Source: Paenibacillus silvestris
GTDB lineage: Bacteria; Bacillota; Bacilli; Paenibacillales; NBRC-103111
Assembly: GCF_009882985.1 (NCBI RefSeq)
Contig: NZ_WTUZ01000039.1
Coordinates: 248,001 to 312,000 of the forward strand
Reading direction: 5' to 3'
Length of the DNA stretch: 64,000 nucleotides
The translations under genes were made by a program, and so were the position numbers. Under the pieces are notes generated by a model. That model searched no databases. It saw nothing but the letters and a program-made list of their open reading frames with translations, and had not been told where the DNA came from. Below are positions 26,185-34,520 of the stretch, one piece after another. Positions within the stretch are counted from its first letter, which is position 1. Every line of letters begins with the position of its first letter.

Positions 26185-27327
26185 ATGAGAAATTCGTTTG
26201 AAGTGATCGTTATCGGAGCCGGATCCATGGGCATGAGCGCAGGTTATTACCTGGCTAAGCGGGGGATTCGCACCTTGATGATCGATTCGTATGATCCCCC
26301 GCACGAGAACGGGAGCCATCATGGCGAGCCGCGGTTAATCCGTCATGCCTACAGCGGTGGGATGCCCTATATTAACTTGGCGCTTGAGGCAGATCGTTTA
26401 TGGAGGGAACTCGAAGCGGCCAGCGGGCATAAGCTGTTCGTTCGCTCCGGCGTACTCAATATGGCCGATCGTTCTGCGGGTAAATTCATAACGAGGTTGC
26501 CTGGTTGCAGTGAAGCAGGCGTTCAAGTGGAAATGCTCGATGCCTCAGAGGTTCACCGGCGCTGGGCAGGAATCACATTGCCTGAGTCTTATGAAGCCAT
26601 GTATGAGCCGAATGCTGGCTATCTATACAGCGAGCAATGTATCGCTGCGTACCGCAAGCTTGCTTTGGCCGAAGGTGCCATGCTGCTGCCTTATAATCCG
26701 GTTCAGCATATTCAAGCTGACGGAGCAGGCGTCCGTGTTCGTACACGCGCAGGAGAATTCTCTGCGGATCAATTGATTATAACCGCCGGGGCCTGGTTCA
26801 AGAGTTTAGAGCCTTTCGTCACGCTGCCGATTCGGGCGGTTCGCAAAACCGTGGGTTGGTTTGGGACTGGAGTCCATTTATACGATGCGGGAATTTTTCC
26901 CGGATTTACCCTCGAAACGAATGAGGGAGGGTATTACGGTTTTCCGAACATTGGCGGCGCTGGCATCAAAATCGGCCGCCACGACGGAGGATTGCCTTGG
27001 GCTCCAGGAGAGCAGGCAGCCCCCTTCGGTCATCTGGAAGAGGATGAAGGTGACTTGCGCCGCACGTTATCTGCATTCTTACCTCAATCAGCAGGGGAGC
27101 TGTTACGAGGAGCGGTCTGCAAATACGAGTTAACACCTGATGAGGATTTCATCATTGACCGGCATCCGCATTATGCGAATGTTCTGCTGGCTGGCGGGTT
27201 CTCAGGGCATGGATTCAAATTTGCAAGTAGCGTCGGTGCGCTGCTCGCCGATCTTATTCAACAAGTGTCCTCTACAGCGGATCTGAACACCTTTTCACTT
27301 TCACGTTTTAATCATATAAAGTCCTAG
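26185..27327 (+). CDS. FAD-dependent amine oxidase, monomeric sarcosine oxidase / N-methyltryptophan oxidase type
   Basis: A 380-residue DAO-family flavoenzyme. VIVIGAGSMGMSAGYYLAKRG near the N-terminus is the FAD-binding Rossmann motif, and HHGEPRLIRHAY near residue 50 is typical of this branch. Cys312 in GAVCKYELTPDEDFIIDRHP aligns with the cysteine that covalently holds FAD in monomeric sarcosine oxidase. It oxidises N-methyl or other secondary amines to imine plus H2O2. Within this operon it may process an amine product of the monooxygenases (inference). It starts 19 bp after the amidohydrolase gene. Confidence 0.85.
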   Translation: MRNSFEVIVIGAGSMGMSAGYYLAKRGIRTLMIDSYDPPHENGSHHGEPRLIRHAYSGGMPYINLALEADRLWRELEAASGHKLFVRSGVLNMADRSAGKFITRLPGCSEAGVQVEMLDASEVHRRWAGITLPESYEAMYEPNAGYLYSEQCIAAYRKLALAEGAMLLPYNPVQHIQADGAGVRVRTRAGEFSADQLIITAGAWFKSLEPFVTLPIRAVRKTVGWFGTGVHLYDAGIFPGFTLETNEGGYYGFPNIGGAGIKIGRHDGGLPWAPGEQAAPFGHLEEDEGDLRRTLSAFLPQSAGELLRGAVCKYELTPDEDFIIDRHPHYANVLLAGGFSGHGFKFASSVGALLADLIQQVSSTADLNTFSLSRFNHIKS

Positions 27328-27338
27328 GAGGAAGAGAC

Positions 27339-28679
27339 ATGAGCAAGAAAAAGATGAGATTAGGTGCAATCCTACACGGAGTAGGAGGAAATATTTCTGG
27401 ATGGAGACATCCTGATGCGATTACAGATGCTAGTGTGAATTTTGAACTGTATAAAAAATGGACGCTGAAAGCCGAAGAAGGCAAGTTTGACTTCGTTTTC
27501 ATTGCGGATGGTCTATACATTACGGAGAAATCCATTCCTCATTTTCTAAATCGGTTTGAACCTATCACCATCCTAAGTGCTTTGGCTGGAATTAGCTCCA
27601 AAATCGGTCTTGTAGGGACATTGTCAACATCCTATAGTGAACCTTTTACAGTTGCCCGGCAATTCGGCTCTCTGGATCTAATTAGTGGAGGCAGAGCGGG
27701 TTGGAATGTCGTGACATCGCCATTAGAAGGCTCAGCGCTCAACTATGGCAAGAGGGAAGACCAGCATCCGGCTCATGCGGAGCGATATCGGATAGCGAAT
27801 GAATATTTGGAAGTCACAACAGGATTATGGGATTCCTGGGAAGACGATGCTTTTGTGCGTGACAAAGAAAAAGGCGTATTCTTCGATCCATCGAAGCTGC
27901 ACACCTTACATCATAAAGGCGAGTTCTTTTCTGTCAAAGGGCCGCTTAACGTGGCGCGTTCTAAGCAAGGGCAGCCTGTTATCTTTCAGGCAGGTGCGTC
28001 GGAGGACGGCAAGAATTTTGCCGCTAAAGTGGCGAATGCCATTTTCACCGGTCAAGAGACGTTAGAGGATGCCAAGCGCTATTATGATGACGTAAAAGGA
28101 CGTGCCAAAGCATTGGGGCGCAATCCCGATGACATCGTCATCCTCCCGGGCATAGGGCCAATCGTGGGTCGGACCCAGGAAGAAGCGGAGCGTAAATATG
28201 AGGAAATCGCCAATCTCACATCGATCGACAAAGCGCTGGATTTCCTCGGCCGCTTCTATGAGCATCACGATTTCTCGCAATATCCACTGGATGAGCCATT
28301 CCCGGAGCTGGGTGATCTTGGCCGCAATAGCTTCCAGAGCGCAACGGACAAAATGAAAGCATGGGCCAAAGCGGAGGGACTAACGCTTCGCCAGGTAGCC
28401 CTCCAAGTGGCCACGCCTAAGCCGACATTCCTGGGAACGCCGGAAGTTATAGCGGATAAACTGCAGGAATGGTTGGAGGAAGGCGGAGCAGATGGATTCA
28501 TTGTTGGCCATGCAGCACCGCAAGGTCTTGAGGACTTCGTTGAACTTGTCGTGCCGATTCTGCAGGAACGTGGTCTGTTCCGCGAAGAGTATGAAGCAGA
28601 TACACTAAGGGGAAATCTTGGGCTGCCGATACCAGAAAACCGCTATACGAAGCAAAATCAGACAGTTGTACAGTTATAA
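27339..28679 (+). CDS. LLM class flavin-dependent monooxygenase, CmoJ/YtnJ-like (paralogue)
   Basis: A 446-residue NtaA/SnaA/DszA-type enzyme that parallels the product at 10075 throughout: IADGLY, GRAGWNVVTSPLEGSALNYG, WDSWEDDAFVRDKEKGVFFD, and a DTLRGNLGL tail. The two probably arose by duplication and may differ in substrate range. It is the last gene of the lysR-amidohydrolase-oxidase unit, 11 bp after the oxidase gene, with AGGAGG 7 nt before ATG. Confidence 0.9.
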   Translation: MSKKKMRLGAILHGVGGNISGWRHPDAITDASVNFELYKKWTLKAEEGKFDFVFIADGLYITEKSIPHFLNRFEPITILSALAGISSKIGLVGTLSTSYSEPFTVARQFGSLDLISGGRAGWNVVTSPLEGSALNYGKREDQHPAHAERYRIANEYLEVTTGLWDSWEDDAFVRDKEKGVFFDPSKLHTLHHKGEFFSVKGPLNVARSKQGQPVIFQAGASEDGKNFAAKVANAIFTGQETLEDAKRYYDDVKGRAKALGRNPDDIVILPGIGPIVGRTQEEAERKYEEIANLTSIDKALDFLGRFYEHHDFSQYPLDEPFPELGDLGRNSFQSATDKMKAWAKAEGLTLRQVALQVATPKPTFLGTPEVIADKLQEWLEEGGADGFIVGHAAPQGLEDFVELVVPILQERGLFREEYEADTLRGNLGLPIPENRYTKQNQTVVQL

Positions 28680-28683
28680 GAAG

Positions 28684-28715
28684 ACCGGGACTCCCTATGG
28701 GGTCCCGGTTTGTTG
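28684..28715 (+). terminator. Intrinsic terminator ending the organosulfur region
   Basis: An 11-bp stem (ACCGGGACTCC with GGGGTCCCGGT) and a 4-nt loop are followed by a T-rich stretch, 4 bp after the monooxygenase stop. The ~200 bp between here and the next gene hold no supported feature other than the AGGAGG site of that gene. Confidence 0.85.
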
Positions 28716-28916
28716 TTTGTTTACGATGAGGAAAGCTTGAGAATCATATACGGATACGCGCTGCGCTTGCAGCGAAATTTCAATAAGCTACCGAGGCAGC
28801 CGAATAGAAGGCTACTTGCGCTGGAGTTCACTCCATGCGTTAAGATGCAGAAGCAACACAATGAGGACATTTCGGATTGCCAGAAGCAGTAGCTCTAAAT
28901 TAGGAGGAATAGGAAG

Positions 28917-29888
28917 ATGAATACAGAGAATAATGACCAGGTTACCCCTCAACAACCGATCCATTCCGGGTTCGGCGCCCAATCAACAGCCCGTGAAGTA
29001 CTTGAAGGAATTGATTTAAGCGGGAAGACGGCCATCGTGACTGGCGGGTACTCAGGCGTTGGACTTGAAACAACCCGTGCTCTGGCTGAAGCAGGTGCGA
29101 CAGTCATCGTACCCGCGCGTACGCCAGAGAAAGCTCGCGCATCGGTTGCAGGAATTCCGCGAGTTGAGCTGGCGGAGCTGGATTTGATTGATCGTGATTC
29201 TATCGACGCATTTGCCCAGCAGTTTCTGGAGTCTGGGCGAGCGCTCGATATCTTGATCAATAACGCGGGCATCATGGCTCCGCCTTTGGTACGTGACAAA
29301 CGTGGCTACGAATCCCAATTTGCGACCAATCATTTGGGACACTTTCAGCTGACTTTGCAGCTTTGGCCAGCCTTGAAGCAAGCGGGCAGCGCCCGAGTTG
29401 TCTCGGTTTCTTCAACTGGCGTCCGCTTCGGAGGCGTTAATTTCGAGGATATTCATTATGAGCAGCAGGAATATGACAAATGGAAGGCATACGGCCAGTC
29501 CAAGTCGGCTAATGCGCTTTTTGCTGTTGCACTGGACAAACGGGGGCAAGCACACGGAGTTCGCGCCTTCTCCGTTCATCCTGGCAGAATTATGACCGAT
29601 TTGGTTCGTTTTATGTCAGATGAGGAAAAGGTTGCCGCTAATGGGGTATTCAAAACGGCTGAGCAGGGAGCTGCTACGAGCGTATGGTGTGCGACTAGTG
29701 CACAATTGAATGGGAAAGGCGGCGTCTACTGCCTGGATGTAGATATTGCTGAAGTTGTTCCGGCGAACGCTCCGCAAGGGCTGAGTCAACTCATAGAAGG
29801 TGTATTTCCCTGGGCGATTGATCCAGATTATGCAGAGCGACTGTGGCAAGTTAGCGAGGATATGACGCAGATAAAGTTCAGCGACTGA
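28917..29888 (+). CDS. Short-chain dehydrogenase/reductase (SDR)
   Basis: A 323-residue classical-type SDR. TGGYSGVG near residue 42 is the nucleotide-binding glycine motif, NNAG near 113 follows, and YGQSKSANALFA near 192 holds the catalytic Tyr and Lys. It resembles the oxidoreductase/retinol-dehydrogenase-like group of unknown natural substrate. The AR after VIVP suggests NADP preference (weak inference). The MerR regulator gene that follows by 39 bp probably controls it. Confidence 0.88.
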   Translation: MNTENNDQVTPQQPIHSGFGAQSTAREVLEGIDLSGKTAIVTGGYSGVGLETTRALAEAGATVIVPARTPEKARASVAGIPRVELAELDLIDRDSIDAFAQQFLESGRALDILINNAGIMAPPLVRDKRGYESQFATNHLGHFQLTLQLWPALKQAGSARVVSVSSTGVRFGGVNFEDIHYEQQEYDKWKAYGQSKSANALFAVALDKRGQAHGVRAFSVHPGRIMTDLVRFMSDEEKVAANGVFKTAEQGAATSVWCATSAQLNGKGGVYCLDVDIAEVVPANAPQGLSQLIEGVFPWAIDPDYAERLWQVSEDMTQIKFSD

Positions 29889-29927
29889 TCTCAGGGGGAA
29901 TTAAACTAGTTAGAAAGAAGGAAAAGC

Positions 29928-30308
29928 ATGGAGCCAACGTATTCAATTGCTGAGATTTCGGGTAAGACTGGGCTCAGTTACGACACGATACGTTATTATG
30001 AGAAAATTGGTTTAATGCCTACAATCAAGCGTAGTAAAAATGGTCAGCGTGAATACGATAAGGAAGATTTGAGTCGTATTATTTTCGTGACGAAGCTCAA
30101 GAGAACCAACATGCCGCTGAAGGAAATCGAAAGGTATATGACTCTTGCATCCGCTCATGATTATGAGAGTTGTCACCATATCCTTAATGAACATAAACGC
30201 CAAATTGAGTCGCAAATAAATGACATGCAAGAAGCTCTGTCTGTCATGAATTTTAAGCTTACACATTATGAGGATCTCATTGAGCATCATGCCAAGCTTC
30301 GGGGATAG
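29928..30308 (+). CDS. MerR family transcriptional regulator
   Basis: A 126-residue regulator: YSIAEISGKTGLSYDTIRYYEKIGL is the MerR helix-turn-helix, followed by a wing and a long dimerisation helix with a short C-terminal effector segment. It fits the AdhR-like aldehyde/electrophile-responsive group, which often sits next to a dehydrogenase gene as here. A single cysteine in ESCHH near residue 84 could be the sensor (inference). A MerR-type promoter with a 20-bp spacer exists at 34458 before the FMN reductase and might be one of its targets. Confidence 0.88.
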   Translation: MEPTYSIAEISGKTGLSYDTIRYYEKIGLMPTIKRSKNGQREYDKEDLSRIIFVTKLKRTNMPLKEIERYMTLASAHDYESCHHILNEHKRQIESQINDMQEALSVMNFKLTHYEDLIEHHAKLRG

Positions 30309-30316
30309 ATGATTAA

Positions 30317-30338
30317 GGCCCACTGCCTGCAGTGGGTC
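30317..30338. repeat. Small hairpin after merR
   Basis: CCCACTGC pairs perfectly with GCAGTGGG across two bases, just after the MerR stop codon. It lacks a T-run, so it is a transcript-end stabiliser or weak terminator at most. Confidence 0.4.
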
Positions 30339-30403
30339 ATAATCGAGGAACCCCAGGACCGCTACTTTCACCACATCCAGCGGTTTTCGTTCGTCAGCGA
30401 CGA

Positions 30404-30500
30404 TTTAGATGGAGTTTCTCCAGTTAGATCCTTCCCAGCGCCGGATTAGCTTCGATTAGCGGTAGTTTTTCCATCTATTCCCTAAGAGACTTCGTCTGGA
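30404..30500. repeat. Dispersed intergenic repeat, copy 1 (GGAGTTTCTCCAGTTA family)
   Basis: Contains GGAGTTTCTCCAGTTA and, further on, TTAGCGG...TTTCCATCTATTC. Both blocks recur in the same order at 56386-56475. The match across two unrelated intergenic sites marks a dispersed non-coding repeat. No reading frame is present in this 290-bp gap. Confidence 0.6.
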
Positions 30501-30533
30501 GCAGCCACGTGAATGGTTTAGCTAATGCTGATA

Positions 30534-30565
30534 GGAACTATGACCCCTCATAGTTCCTTTTTTTT
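30534..30565 (+). terminator. Intrinsic terminator before the glycosyltransferase gene
   Basis: GGAACTATGA pairs perfectly with TCATAGTTCC around CCCC and is followed by eight T. The next gene starts only 31 bp later, so this could be an attenuator for it rather than just the end of the merR transcript. Confidence 0.8.
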
Positions 30566-30596
30566 GTGGTAAAATATAGGCGAAGGAGTGATTGAA

Positions 30597-31787
30597 ATGG
30601 CGCGTGTTTTATTTATTAATGGCGGCTCAGAAGGGCATATCAATCCAACAATTGGAGTCGTACAAGAACTGATTTCGCGTGGAGAAGAAGTCGTTTACTT
30701 TTGTACCGAGGCTTTTCGGGAGCGCATGGAGAAGACGGGAGCATCCGTACGAACATTCGACGATGATAAGTTTATAAGAGCTTTTCTCACAGGTGGACGA
30801 AATTATTTGCACGAGAGAATTAATGGCCTTTTACTTACGGCAGATATTGTGATTCCGAGTGTTCTTGAGCAGATCCAAGATGAGCACTTTGATTACATGA
30901 TTCATGATTCTATGTTCGGTTGCGGCCATATGCTTGCTCAAATTCTTAAGCTTCCTGCAATCAACTCTAGCACTTCTTTTGCTCAAACTAGTGCCTCATT
31001 CAATAAAATATTGGAACAAATGGCCGCGAAAATTCCTGAAGAAACAAGTAAATCGATAGATGATAAATTTCAAAGCTTAACGGCTAAATTGAAGGAACAG
31101 TATGATGTGGAGATCCCTTCACGCTACGAAGTGTTTTGTAATCCGGCACCCCTTACGATTGTTTATACAACAAGGGAATTTCAACCTTATGGCGCAGCAT
31201 TTGACCCTGCATATAAGTTTGTTGGTCCATCTATCTCATCACGGCTGCCTCAAGAAGACTTCGATCTTGGTGCAATCAAAGGGAAAGAACCAATTTACAT
31301 ATCACTAGGTACAGTGTTTAACCAAGCCATAGATTTCTATAAGCTTTGCTTTGAGGCATTGGGGAACACGGAGCACACGATTGTCATGTCTATTGGGAAT
31401 AGAGCTCAGATGACTGATTTAGGGGAAATCCCTCCAAACTTCATCGTGAGAAACTATGTTCCACAAACGGAGTTACTGCCTTACACCAAATTATTCGTTA
31501 CACATGGTGGCATGAATAGTACGCAGGAAGGGCTCTATTATGGCGTTCCGCTAATTGTGATCCCACAAAGCGCAGATCAGCCGATGATTGCCGCTCAAGT
31601 CGCTAATATCGGAGCAGGCATTCAATTGCAAATGCAAGGCTTGACGGCGAATCAATTAAGGGAGTCGGTAGATCATGTATTAGGCTCATCCTCTTACAAG
31701 AATGTTGTTGCAGCTATGAGGGATTCCTTCCGACAAGCTGGTGGGTATCAGCAAGCTGTTGATGAGATTTTCAATTTTAAAAGTTAA
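30597..31787 (+). CDS. MGT family glycosyltransferase (UDP-glucosyltransferase-like, GT1)
   Basis: A 396-residue GT-B protein. The N-terminal ARVLFINGGSEGHINPTIGV fold matches macrolide glycosyltransferases such as B. subtilis YjiC. The C-terminal donor-binding region contains VPQTELLPYTKLFVTHGGMNS followed by GVPLIVIPQSADQP, the GT1 signature. These enzymes glucosylate phenolic or polyketide xenobiotics and antibiotics. ATG 30597 is used because AAGGAG is 8 nt upstream. It stands alone; a self-protection role is plausible (inference). Confidence 0.88.
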   Translation: MARVLFINGGSEGHINPTIGVVQELISRGEEVVYFCTEAFRERMEKTGASVRTFDDDKFIRAFLTGGRNYLHERINGLLLTADIVIPSVLEQIQDEHFDYMIHDSMFGCGHMLAQILKLPAINSSTSFAQTSASFNKILEQMAAKIPEETSKSIDDKFQSLTAKLKEQYDVEIPSRYEVFCNPAPLTIVYTTREFQPYGAAFDPAYKFVGPSISSRLPQEDFDLGAIKGKEPIYISLGTVFNQAIDFYKLCFEALGNTEHTIVMSIGNRAQMTDLGEIPPNFIVRNYVPQTELLPYTKLFVTHGGMNSTQEGLYYGVPLIVIPQSADQPMIAAQVANIGAGIQLQMQGLTANQLRESVDHVLGSSSYKNVVAAMRDSFRQAGGYQQAVDEIFNFKS

Positions 31788-31889
31788 TAAAAAACCAAAC
31801 ATGAGGCTGCAGCGTGCGGCCTTTTGTGTTGGCTATAAACTGGTGACAGCATGTTCTATCTATGAAATTGAGGAGGGGGTGAATTCACC

Positions 31890-32666
31890 ATGTCGCATTC
31901 AGATGAAATCATCAAGCAGAATTTGATTCTCGGTTTCGAGACAGTTCTCAGCTATGCATTAGATGTATTAGTCATCAAAACAGATACACTTTCGAGGATG
32001 GAATCTAATTTGACTTCGGGTATTGTCAACCGTGTTATGGATTATAAACCATCTGGTAAGGCTGATCCTGTGGCCGAGATCCAAGCCATTGCATCAACGT
32101 ATAGGAAGCGCGGCGTGCCGTGTTTCTGGAGCACGTTTGTTGAAGATGAAGTGACGGAAGCTGCGTTAACGGCCAACAAATTCGAGAAAGTGTCTCTTGA
32201 TCCAGGTATGTTGATGTCGCTTGAGAGTTGGGTATATGAAGATTCCGGAGTTCCTGGGCTAGAGTACAGAGAAGTGCGGACGCAGGATGAACTGGATGCA
32301 TTCAGACATTTGATACAAATCTCGTTTGGAATGCCTGACATTTATGTGAAGTTGTTGAGTCCTTTGGATACGCATATAGAGGCCAAGAGAGGAATTCACC
32401 ATTATTTATCATACATGGACGGGCAACCTGTTGCCACAGTGACCTCGATATTGAAAAATGGCGTAGTGGGTATTTATTCAGTCACAACGGCCGAACCTTA
32501 CCGTAGAAAAGGGATTGCAGAAGCAATTACCAATTACGCGTTACGTGAGGCACACGCAAGTGGAGCAAAGCTGGCTATTCTGCAAGCAGGGAGCCCAGGG
32601 GCGGCAAGCTTGTACAGGAAACTTGGTTTTCGAGAAGAAATCTCCATTGCTACCTATGTAGGATAA
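31890..32666 (+). CDS. GNAT family N-acetyltransferase, two-part
   Basis: A 258-residue protein. The C-terminal half has the GNAT core: VTTAEPYRRKGIAEAITNYAL near residue 192 is the acetyl-CoA loop, and GAASLYRKLGF near 236 is the usual final strand-helix. The N-terminal ~115 residues look like a degenerate GNAT-like or lid domain. GGAGGGGG precedes the ATG. Substrate unknown; it lies alone between the glycosyltransferase and the thioredoxin-like gene. Confidence 0.82.
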   Translation: MSHSDEIIKQNLILGFETVLSYALDVLVIKTDTLSRMESNLTSGIVNRVMDYKPSGKADPVAEIQAIASTYRKRGVPCFWSTFVEDEVTEAALTANKFEKVSLDPGMLMSLESWVYEDSGVPGLEYREVRTQDELDAFRHLIQISFGMPDIYVKLLSPLDTHIEAKRGIHHYLSYMDGQPVATVTSILKNGVVGIYSVTTAEPYRRKGIAEAITNYALREAHASGAKLAILQAGSPGAASLYRKLGFREEISIATYVG

Positions 32667-32812
32667 AAGGGTGACATTAGGGACTGCTCCGCGGCAGATC
32701 CTTATTGGTTTTTCAACTTGGTTATAAATGGAAGGAAATAGCAGGAAATAGCAGGCGTACCTGAAGAGCACTTTGCTCGACAAGAAATTTCAACTGGTTT
32801 AAAATGTTATAA

Positions 32813-32860
32813 AAAAGGTGCGTTTTCTCTATTTTTGATGGAGAGTATGCACCTTTTGTG
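32813..32860 (+). terminator. Intrinsic terminator after the GNAT gene
   Basis: AAAAGGTGC pairs with GCACCTTTT, with an inner CTCT/AGAG pairing, and ends in a T-run. Upstream of it a short tandem repeat of AGGAAATAGC (two copies, 32742-32765) is visible. Confidence 0.65.
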
Positions 32861-32984
32861 CTGAAAGGATTAATTGAAGGTATCTGGTCACTCTGTGAGG
32901 GGGAAATTCAGAGTTCTCAGGATGAGTAATAAAAGGCAGGTCAAGAGAGAATCTTAAATGCATCAAACAGGAGGAGGTCACAAG

Positions 32985-33320
32985 GTGGGTGGCATTTCAT
33001 TAGCAAAAGAAACATTCAAGGGGCAGATCAATCATGGGATCACGCTTGTTAACTTTTATACGCATGGGAGCGGGCCTTCGCAAGAGCAACTCCTCATTAC
33101 AGAGGAACTGGCTCAGGGAATCAGGCATCAAGCTACCGTTGCTAACGTTGATATGGAGCAGGAGAAAGAGCTTGCGGCGGAATATGGTGTATCGAGTGTG
33201 CCAACTTTGATGCTTTTTAAAGATGGTTATCAATTGGAAACATTAGTAGGACATCAAAGTAAAGAAGCTTTGCAACAGATGATTGATCGATATGCAAACA
33301 TGAGCGATTCATGCGTGTGA
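32985..33320 (+). CDS. Thioredoxin-fold protein lacking the CXXC cysteines
   Basis: A 111-residue thioredoxin-like protein. The fold markers are present: VNFYTHGSGPS at residues 22-32 where thioredoxin has V.FWA.WCGPC, the middle strand VANVDMEQEKELAAEYGV, and the cis-proline loop SVPT (Pro73). Both active-site cysteines are serine (Ser29, Ser32), so disulfide exchange of the normal kind is impossible. The only cysteine is Cys110, one residue before the end. The start is GTG at 32985, 7 nt after AGGAGG; an upstream ATG would include that site in the coding region. It might be a scaffold or a binder of a partner protein (inference). Confidence 0.78.
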   Translation: MGGISLAKETFKGQINHGITLVNFYTHGSGPSQEQLLITEELAQGIRHQATVANVDMEQEKELAAEYGVSSVPTLMLFKDGYQLETLVGHQSKEALQQMIDRYANMSDSCV

Positions 33321-33350
33321 TTCTTTATCGCGGATGAAACCTAAATTCAT

Positions 33351-33383
33351 AATAAAGTCTACATAATTGATGTAGACTTTATT
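33351..33383. terminator. Intrinsic terminator after the thioredoxin-like gene
   Basis: AATAAAGTCTACA pairs perfectly over 13 bp with TGTAGACTTTATT around a 7-nt loop, and is followed by TTGTATTTT. Confidence 0.8.
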
Positions 33384-33489
33384 TGTATTTTCCAGCGTGC
33401 ACAGTGTTCGTATTAGCATTGACAATGGAACAAGCAATTCGTATGATCCAAATAGGATTGTAAATAATTGCAAATGAGGTCGAACGCGG

Positions 33490-33891
33490 ATGGAGACAAC
33501 TGATTTGGATTTGGCGAACACAATTACCGAGATCACATTGTTTGTGGAAGATTTGCATCGGGCGAAGACATTCTACCAAGAGACGTTCAAACTTGCGATC
33601 CTATGTGAAGATGAGAACTGCGCGGTTTTTGATTATGGCAATACATGCATCAATTTATTAAATCAAACGAATGCCCGTGAGTTGATTGAGCCTGCGCAGG
33701 TTGGCCGCGGTGAAGAGGGGGCGCGGGTTCAGTTCACGATTCAAGTGACGGACATTGACCGGGTAGCCGATGAGCTACAATTGCGGGGCGTTAAGTTCTT
33801 GAATGGACCGATAACACGCCCTTGGGGGCGGCGGACGGCTTGTTTTGCCGATCCAGACGGGCATTTGTGGGAGATTGCTCAGGTACTGTAA
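33490..33891 (+). CDS. VOC (glyoxalase/bleomycin resistance/dioxygenase) superfamily protein
   Basis: A 133-residue protein with two beta-alpha-beta-beta-beta modules: ITEITLFVEDLHRAKTFYQETF at residues ~11-32 and WGRRTACFADPDGHLWEIAQ near the C-terminus. The final Glu of HLWEI is the usual metal ligand. Typical roles are glyoxalase, thiol transferase or antibiotic binding; nothing here decides between them. It lies 29 bp before a DinB gene, and the two probably form an operon. Confidence 0.85.
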   Translation: METTDLDLANTITEITLFVEDLHRAKTFYQETFKLAILCEDENCAVFDYGNTCINLLNQTNARELIEPAQVGRGEEGARVQFTIQVTDIDRVADELQLRGVKFLNGPITRPWGRRTACFADPDGHLWEIAQVL

Positions 33892-33920
33892 TGAATTGGG
33901 AATAGAGGGAGAGGATCTGG

Positions 33921-34436
33921 ATGTTGAACGATTCTTCGACTATTATCGAGCAATACATGCGGGATCTGGACGGATATTCGATCGAACAGCTGCGATTTAA
34001 ATGCCATGAAAACATATGGTCAGTTGGGCAAATGTATATTCACGTGATCGACGTGGCGCAAGAATACATCGGGCATATTGAAACCTGCAGCATGGCAGCG
34101 GAGGAAGAGCCTGAAGGCAAGACGAAAGATGGAATTAAAGCGCTTGCAGAAAAAAAGTGGCCCAATATTCGGGTGAAACTTGATCAATTGCCCAACGAAA
34201 CAAGCAACCCCGAGAGCAAAGATGAAATCATAGCTGGACTGGAGCAGGTGCTAGTGAAGTTAGCCTGCTTGGCAGGTAGCGTAGATGAGGTGAATCCGGC
34301 TTGCAAGGTGCGGCACGGCTGGTTTGGTTGGCTCAACGCGAGTGATTGGTTTGAGATGGTTGGTATGCACAGCAGGCACCATTTGCGCCAGAAGGCGAGA
34401 CTGGACGAGAAACTGGCGGAGGCTGGCATAAGATAG
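33921..34436 (+). CDS. DinB family protein
   Basis: A 171-residue protein. WSVGQMYIHVIDVAQEYI near residue 32 and GMHSRHHLRQK near residue 149 carry the spaced histidines of the DinB/YfiT metal-binding four-helix bundle. It follows the VOC gene closely. Members include bacillithiol transferases, and a detoxification role is inferred. It is one of four DinB domains in this window. Confidence 0.8.
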   Translation: MLNDSSTIIEQYMRDLDGYSIEQLRFKCHENIWSVGQMYIHVIDVAQEYIGHIETCSMAAEEEPEGKTKDGIKALAEKKWPNIRVKLDQLPNETSNPESKDEIIAGLEQVLVKLACLAGSVDEVNPACKVRHGWFGWLNASDWFEMVGMHSRHHLRQKARLDEKLAEAGIR

Positions 34437-34457
34437 CTGGATTTGCCGAAGCTTTTA

Positions 34458-34489
34458 TTGACTATGACATTAGCGTTACCGTCTATACT
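34458..34489 (+). promoter_or_regulatory. MerR-type promoter with long spacer
   Basis: TTGACT and TATACT are separated by 20 bp instead of 17. The spacer carries the imperfect dyad GACATTAGCGTTACCGTC. Over-long spacers with a dyad between -35 and -10 are the hallmark of promoters activated by MerR-family proteins. It drives the FMN reductase gene that starts 31 bp later. Confidence 0.6.
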
Positions 34490-34520
34490 TGTGATATTAA
34501 AGGGAAAAGACGGTGAGCGC

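Noticed and set aside
28710..28892. 60-codon frame after the monooxygenase terminator
   Set aside because: TTG start without a ribosome binding site, beginning inside the terminator; product has no features.
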